From Lachnospiraceae bacterium (lineage in GTDB: Bacteria; Bacteroidota; Bacteroidia; Bacteroidales; Muribaculaceae), in contig JAMPGZ010000017.1 of NCBI GenBank assembly GCA_023663655.1, positions 1 through 59,218 on the forward strand: DNA of 59,218 nt, in the 5' to 3' direction. Position numbers and translations under genes: made by a program. The notes below the pieces were generated by a model, which was not told the DNA's origin, searched no databases, and saw nothing but the letters and a program-made list of their open reading frames with translations. Shown here piece by piece: positions 52,379 to 59,218 of this stretch. Position 1 is the first letter of the stretch; the number at the start of each line of letters is the position of its first letter.

Positions 52379-52784
52379 CTATCAGGGACTCTTTGAGTGT
52401 GTATGTCCCCTCTCCACTTTCCACGGCTTCGCTCGGCTCAGCCGCGAGTTAAAGAGCGGGTCCCTGTCATAAGTCCCAGAGGCAGACCTAAAATACTTGA
52501 AAGTTCCATAGGCAATATGGGTTAAATTTGACAAATCTTGCATTGGGATTGTCTCCCTCTACAAGAGCTGGGAATCGTTCCTCGACAATGCAAAATTACT
52601 ACCCGTTTCGAGTAGAGTCCAAGTGGTAAAAATCAAGAAAATGAAGAAATTTTGATGTTTTTTAATGCTGAATATTAGATTGTTAGGTAGCGAATGATAT
52701 ACGTAGGTAAATCAGTGGCAGCAGAATACCATCCCCCCATTTCTGATTTTGGGTGATTCTTTGTGATTTGGGGCTGCATGACAC

Positions 52785-52810
52785 GAAAAAAGCCCTGCCG
52801 AAGCAGAGCC
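52785..52810 (-). terminator. Terminator of the ORF6N gene
   Basis: On minus GCTCTGC-TTCG-GCAGGGC (one G-U pair, TTCG tetraloop) is followed by a T tract. It lies 43 bp past the stop codon at 52853. Confidence 0.85.
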
Positions 52811-52852
52811 TTTATAGATTTATATCAGTATAACGACGAAATAGAGTTATTT

Positions 52853-53793
52853 CTACCTAATTTTAGATAGGATGTCATCAGGATTCTGATGCATTTGGCT
52901 GAATGCAACGATTTTCTTGCCAAGGTCTTTGATTGAGCCTCCGATGAAATAGATAATATCGTCTATTATAAGAAAACGGTCGTGTACGTTTGAGCAATGA
53001 TGAACAGTGATTGCCGGATACTGGGCATTATGCCTATGCAAATCATTCTCTATATGGGAATGTCTTGGGTCGGTATAAATTGTTGCAGTTACGCCATCGG
53101 CTCTCTTGTCAAGAACTTTTAGAATCCTATCGTCCACATAATTGTCAATAAGAATGATTCTTGTCTTTGCCTTACGCACTAAATCAGAGATCAGAGTATA
53201 TGCATCGAAAATCTGACCGTCAAAGAAGAATCCCTCAATTGGTTCAGCCTCTTTGTTGTCAAGGCGAGTCAGCACCTCGTCAATCTTCTTGTCAGTCTCG
53301 GATATGTGACGGTGCAACAGAAGATGATTATGTTCCAATGTTTCCAACCGTTGAAACACATGCTCATTTGCCTGCAAAAAGCTCCGCATGGCAATAAATG
53401 CCCTCATAATGCGAATATTGATCCCGATAGCTTGCTCAGACCTTAACACACTACTAAGCATGGCAACTCCCTGTTCGGTAAATGCATACGGTTTTAACGG
53501 ATGCCACCATGTCCGTTGCCGGAACTTGAGGTGCAATTTTTGCACCTCAAGTTATCGAGTTCCTCAAGGGAAAGTTCCATCATAAAATCTGCCGGAAAGC
53601 GAGATATATTAGATTTCACGGCTCTTTTGAGGTATTTGGTCTCAACTCCATAAAGGCGAGCTAAGTCGCTGTCGAGCATTACCTGTTGCCCTCTGATGAC
53701 GTATATCAAATTTTCAATTGGCATTAAAGCCGAAGCTACATTTGCATTTCCGTCTGAGGACTTCATTATATCATTGTTTGATTGGCCTTCCAT
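52853..53793 (-). pseudogene. ORF6N / PLD-like protein, broken by a frameshift
   Basis: Frame 1 (53793-53494) gives an ORF6N domain (PIENLIYVIRGQQVMLDSDLARLYGVETKYLKRAVKSN, FPADFMMELSLEEL). Frame 2 (to 52853) continues KPYAFTEQGVAMLSSVLRSEQAI and ends in a PLD-like region (KTRIILIDNYVDDRILKVL, HDRFLIIDDIIYFIGGS). The join lies near 53500, where GGIR meets a stop. Adding one base at the CGTTAAAA run restores GGIRLKPYAFTEQG. Thus one nucleotide is missing relative to an intact 313-aa gene. ORF6N proteins are linked to phage and mobile elements. A TAATTTTG box on minus lies at 53855-53862. Confidence 0.8.
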
Positions 53794-54032
53794 CTGTCAG
53801 TGTTATTGTAATTGCATCCACGAAGTGCTCGTGGCTCCAAAATCACTATCGCCGCAAAATTACGAAAAATAATCGGTATTTCAGTCGATTACACTGCAAT
53901 ACCGATTGTCACGATATTATGATGCCACTCTTAAATCTTCAAACTATTCTTTCAAGTCGTCAAGTTTTTCCAAGAATTTTTCATCCTTCTTGGATGGACG
54001 TCTCCACAGTTCCGTGTATTAGCGAAGTGTAC

Positions 54033-54184
54033 TTCGGGCGTGTTGCCGTGATTGTGACGGAACCGTGACAGGATGTCTCTCCCGCAGATTGATGCCGTTA
54101 TGTTTGGGCAAAGATAGTACATGGTTGAGGGGGATTTACCCACTTTTTATCCCCATGTGATAATTTTTTTCAACGGGCTCGCCC
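54033..54184. repeat. Mosaic intergenic repeat R1, copy C (right part)
   Basis: This corresponds to about 105-254 of copy A: TTCGGGCGTGTTGCCGTGAT at the left, CCCGCAGATTGATGCC in the middle, ATTTACCCACTTTTTAT and CAACGGGCTCGCC at the right. Confidence 0.75.
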
Positions 54185-54231
54185 CATCCGGAATTCGTGG
54201 CGGAGACTGCATTGTGGCGGCTATTATTCAG

Positions 54232-54334
54232 GACTACTCTTTTCAGAGTGCATTTAGGGTGTGTATCTTTCCGGGCACAGGTCGCCTACGGCTCCCTGTA
54301 CCACGGAAATCGTAAGCACTGCCTTTCAGGCTTT
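54232..54334. repeat. Mosaic repeat R3, copy C
   Basis: This matches 5222-5323 (AGAGTGCATT, CGGGCACAGGTCGCC, CGGCTCCCTGTAC, CCTTTCAGG in the same order). Confidence 0.7.
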
Positions 54335-54537
54335 TGTATGCATTTTATCTTGTTTGTAACAGGGGGTTTGTTTAGTGAACGTCATCAACGCCCATTTGGT
54401 TTGTGCCTGCTTTCTCCGCACCTCGGCTGCACCTCGTGGCGGAGCTATTATCGCATAGCCGTTTCACGGCATTGATTGACAACATGGTTCGGCACAATCC
54501 CGGTAATATGTTGCATTGCTCGGGATTGGTCTTGTTT

Positions 54538-54660
54538 CTGTGTCGCTCTTACAGGGCTTGTGGTTAATTTCGTACCATTACCACGGCATTCCGCTAACGC
54601 TACATACCGCTGATATCTTGCGGCACTCCTACTGCCCGATTTCGTCTTGGCTGTTCTTGT
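54538..54660. repeat. Mosaic repeat R4, copy C
   Basis: This matches 378-497 (TGTGTCGCTCTTACAG start, GGCATTCCGCTAACGCTACAT arm, TTGGCTGTT end). A block resembling TTTCTCCGCNCCTCGGCT also occurs at both loci (547-562 and 54411-54427). Confidence 0.6.
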
Positions 54661-54663
54661 CAA

Positions 54664-54695
54664 TTGGGATTAGTGTTGGGAATTGATTAAATTTG
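54664..54695 (+). promoter_or_regulatory. Promoter of the GNAT gene
   Basis: TTGG (54664-54667), 20 bp, TAAATTTG (54688-54695). The box ends 4 nt before the ATG at 54700, so the message is probably leaderless. Confidence 0.7.
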
Positions 54696-54699
54696 CGGT

Positions 54700-55239
54700 A
54701 TGATTTCCCGAAACACTATATACTCAGAGACTGAACGGTTAATATTACGGTCATGGATGGCGGATGATTTGCCTCCGTTTATTGCTATGAACAAGGATTC
54801 GAGGGTGATGAAGTATTTTCCTTCGCAATTGACAGAGGAGGATACCGAGGCGTTTTATAACCGTATTCAGGAGGAATTCAATAGAAATGCCCGGGGACTT
54901 TATGCGATAGAACTGAAAGAGACCGGAGAGTTCATCGGATATGTGGGGCTTCATGAAATTGGATTTGAGGCTGACTTTACTCCCGGCGTTGAGATTGGGT
55001 GGCGATTGGCGGCTGATTTTCACAATCAGGGATATGCGACTGAGGCTGCGAAAGCTGTTTTGCAACTAGCTAAACACAGCGGGATAAAAAAATTGTATTC
55101 TTTTACTGCTGAAATCAATAAGCCGTCAGAGCGAGTGATGCAGAAAATCGGCATGGGAAAGATTGGCGAGTTTGACCACCCTAAACTATCGACAGCCTCT
55201 CCCCTTTGCCGACATGTCTTATACAATATCGATCTTTAA
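54700..55239 (+). CDS. GNAT N-acetyltransferase (RimJ/RimL type)
   Basis: The 179-aa acetyl-CoA-dependent enzyme shows ETERLILRSWMADDLPPF at the start, then FIGYVGLHEI, GVEIGWRLAADFHNQGYATEAAKAVLQLA (the acetyl-CoA motif A region) and NKPSERVMQKIGM near the C-terminus. The substrate is unknown. Only this ATG keeps the first beta-strand intact. It is followed, 11 bp after its stop, by a P-loop kinase gene. Confidence 0.9.
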   Translation: MISRNTIYSETERLILRSWMADDLPPFIAMNKDSRVMKYFPSQLTEEDTEAFYNRIQEEFNRNARGLYAIELKETGEFIGYVGLHEIGFEADFTPGVEIGWRLAADFHNQGYATEAAKAVLQLAKHSGIKKLYSFTAEINKPSERVMQKIGMGKIGEFDHPKLSTASPLCRHVLYNIDL

Positions 55240-55250
55240 CGAATTTGCTG

Positions 55251-55739
55251 ATGGAGATGAAGAAAGTAATAGTAATCGGATGTCCCGGAGCGGGCAAGAG
55301 CACTTTCAGCCGTAAACTTTCGGCAAAAACGGGGTTGCCACTTTATTATCTTGACATGATTTGGCATCGTCCTGACCGCACCGTGATTGGAAGAGAGAAA
55401 TTTGACAATTGTCTGGCTGAAATTATCGCAGAGGAGAAATGGATTCTTGACGGTAATTATGCTCGGACACTCCCATTGAGGCTTGCTCATTGTGACATAG
55501 TGTTTTTCTTTGATCTGCCGTTGGATGAATGTATCGAAGGGGCTAAGTCACGTCTTGGGAAAGAGAGGGTTGATATGCCATGGACTGATGATGAGCTTGA
55601 TCCTGAGTTTTTGCAATGGATTATGGATTTTCCGCGCGATATAGCACCAGAAATCAAAAAATATCTGGAGTGTTTTGATAAATCAGTAATCCGTTTTCGG
55701 TCAAGAACCGAGGCTGATAATTTTATAGATTCATTGTGA
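55251..55739 (+). CDS. FlaR/AAA_17-type P-loop nucleoside-kinase-like protein
   Basis: The 162-aa protein (MEMKKVIVIGCPGAGKSTFSRKLSAKTGLPLYYLDMIWHRP) has a Walker A GCPGAGKST at 10-18 and then WILDGNYARTLPLRLAHCDIVFFFDLP, the pattern of proteins annotated as DNA-topology modulation protein FlaR or adenylate-kinase-like. The in-frame ATG at 55206 would overlap the GNAT gene. Likely co-transcribed with the acetyltransferase. Confidence 0.85.
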   Translation: MEMKKVIVIGCPGAGKSTFSRKLSAKTGLPLYYLDMIWHRPDRTVIGREKFDNCLAEIIAEEKWILDGNYARTLPLRLAHCDIVFFFDLPLDECIEGAKSRLGKERVDMPWTDDELDPEFLQWIMDFPRDIAPEIKKYLECFDKSVIRFRSRTEADNFIDSL

Positions 55740-55930
55740 TGGAATAAAACCGGATAATACCGGCATATTACCAATATCACCTGTCATTATATAAATATAA
55801 GTTGCGACAGAAATCTGAATTAGTCAATCCTATCACATTTACCGTTTCTGAATAGATTTAGAGTGACGGCTGGAAGTGTTAAAATCCTAGACTCTAAACA
55901 TTTGTTGAGAGTTTTTATTTTTAATTGCTA

Positions 55931-55938
55931 TAACTTTG
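55931..55938 (+). promoter_or_regulatory. -7 box of the outer-membrane receptor gene
   Basis: TAACTTTG lies 31 nt before the ATG at 55970. 55740-55930 otherwise contains no gene I can see. Confidence 0.65.
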
Positions 55939-55969
55939 TGCATTTATTCCGCACAAATCAAGATAAACT

Positions 55970-58063
55970 ATGGCGAAGATTATCACATTAATCATATTGT
56001 CGGCTATTGGCTCAATTCCTGTGCATGCGCAGGAACAAGCCGACACGTTAAAGACGCAAGAACTGAATGAGGTGGTGGTGCAAGCACAAATGCAACACAC
56101 TTCGTCGGCAAAGTCAACATATACGCCTACGGGTAAGCAGAAAAACGCGGCGCAGAACGCAGTGGATCTTCTGCGGCAGATGGCGATACCACAAATCAGG
56201 ATAAACCCGATTGATGAGACAGTTACCGACAATGTAGGCGGCAGCGTAGCCATTTACATCAATTTCCTTGAAGCATCCAAAGAGGAAATGGAAGGACTGC
56301 GAACCGCTGATGTAAGACGTGTGGAATATCTTGAATTTCCTACTGACCCTCGTTTCCGTGGAGCTGAGAGAGTGATAAACATTATCGTGCAGGAATACAC
56401 ATACGGAGGCTACACAAAGGTGACTGCTGATGAAAATATCCTTGTCGGCTTGTCAAGCCGAGTCAACATCTTCTCAAAGTTCTCTTACAAGAAGATGACC
56501 TACGACCTGTATGCCGGTGCCAACAACTGGAACAACCACCACATTGGTAGCACGACAGAGGGCATTTACCGTTTGACCGGGGAGGACGGCAAAGAAATTT
56601 CGCTAACCCGTAAGGAAACACTTGAATCGTCACATTATAAGCAGAACCAATATCCTGTAACTTTCCGCGCCACATACAACAGTGCAAAAATCCAGATACG
56701 CAATCTGCTTGCTTTTACAAACTTAGGAATACCCACAAATGAATATTCCGGCAAACTGGAGTATTCGCCCAATTCAGCTCAGGGATATTCTTTTGAGCGG
56801 AAGAATCCGAACCGTTCCAACTCAGTCGCTTATTCTGGTACCTATTTCTTCGTTCTGCCAAAGGGATATTCAGTTGACTTCTCTCCATCGTTCAACTATA
56901 CCCACGGCAACGATTATACTGATTATGCTGCATCAGAGCAGCCAACAATATACCGTCATGCTAAAGAGAACGCCTACAACTATCGTCTGAATCTGTATAT
57001 CCGAAAAAGTTTCGGACAGAAACACTCTATAATGTTAGGTGGAAACTATGGCGACAACATCAACCGTCTTGAATACACCGGAGACAACGGATATAGAGAC
57101 AAATTCCATAACGCTTTTGGCGCAGGTATGGTCGGCTACAATTTCCAGACACAGAAAATATCAATTAACCTTGATGCCGGTCTTGCTTGGGAGAACAGTG
57201 ATATAAACGGAAAGAAAAACAGTGACACTTATCCGTTCACTCATATAAATGTGCGGTATGTTCCAAATCAGAAAAACAGCTTCTCCGCTTATTTCCAGTA
57301 TGCGACTAACAGCCCCGGCATCTCAGAGAAGTCATCTGACCTACTCCGAGAGAATGAACTGATGTATATTACCGGTAATCCATTACTTGAAAATTGCAGA
57401 CACACAACAGTCAATCTTGCATATACTTGGATGCCGTCAAATGCCTTCGGCATGAGCGCATACGGTCGCTATTTCGGTATGTATGACCGTCAGCTGCTTA
57501 CATATTCGCCCTATGATAATGGGAAGGCTCTGTTGCGTTCATATATCAACGATGGCGATTATCTCAATGGGGAGATAGGATTGGCCGCGAACTGGAAACT
57601 GCTCAACGGAAAACTTCAGCTATACGCCAACCCCAGCCAGTCGTTCTATAAATCAACCGGCATCTTCAACGAGAACTGCAATTCATTCCGTGTTACAGCT
57701 CAGGCAAGCTACTATCTCGGCAGCTTCTATTTTCAAGCCTATTACGAAAGTCCACAGAAAAGTATGTTTACATCTTCGCCACGAATAAACAAAGGGCGTA
57801 ATTTCCACAGTGTTACCGTTGGATGGGCAAACGCAAATTGGAATCTGCGTATCATGGCTGCCAATTTCTTCAATAAAGGATGGAACGGCGCGACAAACAC
57901 CACCGTTTCACCATATTATAGCGAGCGACAGACTGTTATCGGCACATCATCGCACCCACGCATAAACTTCACCGCCACTTATACATTCGGCTATGGCAAG
58001 AAAGTACAACGAGGCAATGAAGTCGGCGAACAATCAGGAGCTGCTTCCGCAATCTTAAAGTAA
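55970..58063 (+). CDS. TonB-receptor-like outer-membrane beta-barrel protein
   Basis: The 697-aa protein has a signal peptide (cleavage about VHAQ), a TonB-box-like TQELNEVVVQAQ stretch (about 29-40) and a plug-type domain (RQMAIPQIRINPIDETVTDNVGGSVAIYINFLEASKEEMEGLRTADVRRVEYLEFPTDPRF). The barrel is rich in aromatic-flanked strands. It lacks the N-terminal carboxypeptidase-like domain and the size of SusC, and no SusD follows. It ends in a polar tail. The ligand is unknown. Confidence 0.82.
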   Translation: MAKIITLIILSAIGSIPVHAQEQADTLKTQELNEVVVQAQMQHTSSAKSTYTPTGKQKNAAQNAVDLLRQMAIPQIRINPIDETVTDNVGGSVAIYINFLEASKEEMEGLRTADVRRVEYLEFPTDPRFRGAERVINIIVQEYTYGGYTKVTADENILVGLSSRVNIFSKFSYKKMTYDLYAGANNWNNHHIGSTTEGIYRLTGEDGKEISLTRKETLESSHYKQNQYPVTFRATYNSAKIQIRNLLAFTNLGIPTNEYSGKLEYSPNSAQGYSFERKNPNRSNSVAYSGTYFFVLPKGYSVDFSPSFNYTHGNDYTDYAASEQPTIYRHAKENAYNYRLNLYIRKSFGQKHSIMLGGNYGDNINRLEYTGDNGYRDKFHNAFGAGMVGYNFQTQKISINLDAGLAWENSDINGKKNSDTYPFTHINVRYVPNQKNSFSAYFQYATNSPGISEKSSDLLRENELMYITGNPLLENCRHTTVNLAYTWMPSNAFGMSAYGRYFGMYDRQLLTYSPYDNGKALLRSYINDGDYLNGEIGLAANWKLLNGKLQLYANPSQSFYKSTGIFNENCNSFRVTAQASYYLGSFYFQAYYESPQKSMFTSSPRINKGRNFHSVTVGWANANWNLRIMAANFFNKGWNGATNTTVSPYYSERQTVIGTSSHPRINFTATYTFGYGKKVQRGNEVGEQSGAASAILK

Positions 58064-58220
58064 AGAACAGCTAATCGTACAAATATATTTAGACATCTAT
58101 CATTGATATTGCCGATTTGCATTACAAAATTATTTAAAGACCAAGTTGTCATGAGACTTCCAAGTTTGTGACTACGTGAATTACAATATTTTAAAGGCGA
58201 ATCATATCCCAAAGAATAAT

Positions 58221-58252
58221 TGTGCCCATACTTTCAAAGGAGCATGGGCACA
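58221..58252. terminator. Hairpin between convergent genes
   Basis: TGTGCCCAT (58221-58229) pairs with ATGGGCACA (58244-58252) across a 14-nt loop between the stops at 58063 and 58272. It is A/T-rich on both sides and is a possible bidirectional terminator. Confidence 0.5.
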
Positions 58253-58271
58253 GTTATTATAGTGTATATTT

Positions 58272-59218
58272 TTATGGTTGCAGTCGTGTTTCCTTTCGGA
58301 ATATCTTACGGATTGTGCGCCACTTTGGGAATATTGCAGAAGGGCGTATCGGACCATAACTCACGGCAATTATGACCAATGACAAGATAGCGGCAATAAG
58401 CAGCCAGCCATATATTTCTTTCATCGAAATCACAAGTGCGTGTTGCTGGACTGTTCCGTACATTTGACCGAGGGGGATATGAATGAGGTCGGTATTGAAG
58501 TCTGTAAGACGTGCTGAGATGAGAGAAGCATTTTTAGCCATTGTATGACGCAAAAACTCTCCGATAAGAGCGGGACCAAGAGTCGCACCCATCACAGCAC
58601 CCGTAAAGCCGTTGACTGTCAATGCCTGAGGAAATACAAAGAAATGCAGTCCGCTCTGAACAATCGAGGTCAGGAACACGATGGAGATGACCACCGATGC
58701 GAACCCACGAATGAAGAGCGGGAAGAAAAACATCTCCTTTTCAACACCGTAATCTATCATGAAATAGAACCATCCGAGATACATGGCTGCAAAGGCAAAT
58801 GCGATGGCAGTCATCGTCTTATATCTCCACTTATGAAGGGCGAATGTGAAATAAGTAAATGCACATCCTACGGCAATCCCGGCAAATACATACCAGTTGA
58901 GGTCGATAAGATTGGTTTCATCAAAACCGAGAATTGCGGCTGCATAACTATGTTCAAACACATGTTCGGTAGCCATAAGAGTGAAGAAAACCAGATATAT
59001 CAAGGTTGCCCGTATGACATTTCGGTTTGTCAAAGCCGGAAAAGATATATAGGGATGATGAAGGAATGAAGCACGCCACAGATTGATGGTAAGGCATACC
59101 ACGCCTAAGATTGTCGCTCCGACAATTTCCTCAGCTTCCCACCAATCGTAGAAGTTGCCGTACACACATATAAATGTGAAGCACAACATGAAAACACTCC
59201 ACAGTGCGGCACCTATCC
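58272..59218 (-). CDS. MFS transporter (DHA2/EmrB-like), N-terminus outside the window
   Basis: The reading frame stays open to the window edge; the residues before the internal ATG at 59189 are IGAALWSVF. At least eight membrane segments are present, with an extracytoplasmic stretch and a basic cytosolic tail (WRTIRKIFRKETRLQP). The overall look is that of 14-TM DHA2 drug exporters of Bacteroidetes, usually paired with an HlyD adaptor, which would lie beyond the edge. Substrate unknown. Confidence 0.78.
   Translation of the reverse strand, partial: IGAALWSVFMLCFTFICVYGNFYDWWEAEEIVGATILGVVCLTINLWRASFLHHPYISFPALTNRNVIRATLIYLVFFTLMATEHVFEHSYAAAILGFDETNLIDLNWYVFAGIAVGCAFTYFTFALHKWRYKTMTAIAFAFAAMYLGWFYFMIDYGVEKEMFFFPLFIRGFASVVISIVFLTSIVQSGLHFFVFPQALTVNGFTGAVMGATLGPALIGEFLRHTMAKNASLISARLTDFNTDLIHIPLGQMYGTVQQHALVISMKEIYGWLLIAAILSLVIIAVSYGPIRPSAIFPKWRTIRKIFRKETRLQP

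Noticed and set aside
55970-58063. SusC-type nutrient receptor
   Set aside because: It is too short, lacks the N-terminal carboxypeptidase-like domain, and no SusD gene follows; I only call it TonB-receptor-like.

Overview
The window looks like a chromosomal segment of an anaerobic gut Bacteroidales bacterium, possibly Muribaculaceae (family tentative). Upstream of many genes lies the Bacteroidetes sigma-ABfr promoter signature (TTTG or a relative, about 20 bp, then TAnnTTTG). The gene content fits too: thrA-apgM-thrC order, DUF5063 next to nadD, NhaD, Wzi-family protein, RteC and PcfK remnants, an ORF6N protein and MacB-type permease arrays.

Layout. 1-7.65 kb is an accessory island: a minus-strand pair of overlapping DUF262 genes (GmrSD-like, the smaller with a DUF1524 nuclease domain) and a KAP-family P-loop NTPase. 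Hairpin and mosaic repeats separate and bound them, and this looks like an antiviral defence module. 8-10.1 kb has a secreted cysteine-ladder LRR protein and a two-gene cassette shaped like a toxin-antitoxin pair, next to tRNA-Ser(GGA). 10.5-21.5 kb is core: DUF5063-nadD-gmk-yicC on minus, then tsaB-metF-holB-addB-like-hemW and rmuC on plus, fired from divergent promoters. 21.7-29.9 kb holds DUF488, HAD and HxlR genes, a SnoaL/NTF2-like pair probably controlled by the HxlR protein through a 24-bp palindrome, nhaD, an ECF sigma operon and a Wzi-family gene behind duplicated promoters. 30-37.5 kb holds thrA-apgM-thrC and lon. 37.6-49.5 kb holds a small porin-like protein and a nine-gene minus-strand efflux operon: HlyD adaptor, four MacB/FtsX permeases, one ATPase, TolC, NtrC-type regulator and histidine kinase. 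It has a sigma-54 promoter and paired TGTCCG/CGGACA enhancer palindromes directly upstream. 49.7-59.2 kb starts with tRNA-Ser(TGA), followed by a second accessory island: RteC remnant, higBA toxin-antitoxin with operator, truncated pcfK, frameshifted ORF6N/PLD gene and mosaic repeats. It ends with a GNAT plus P-loop kinase pair, an outer-membrane receptor-like protein and the C-terminal part of an MFS transporter.

How it fits together. A roughly 40-kb conserved block is framed by two tRNA-Ser genes whose 3' ends point outward into the two accessory islands. Both islands carry the same families of intergenic mosaic repeats. The most notable signals are the DUF262 pair/KAP island with its internal heptanucleotide tandem repeat, the complete sigma-54/enhancer control region of the multi-permease efflux operon, and the mosaic/hairpin repeat families with inverted loops. 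All identifications are by reading motifs; no database search was run.
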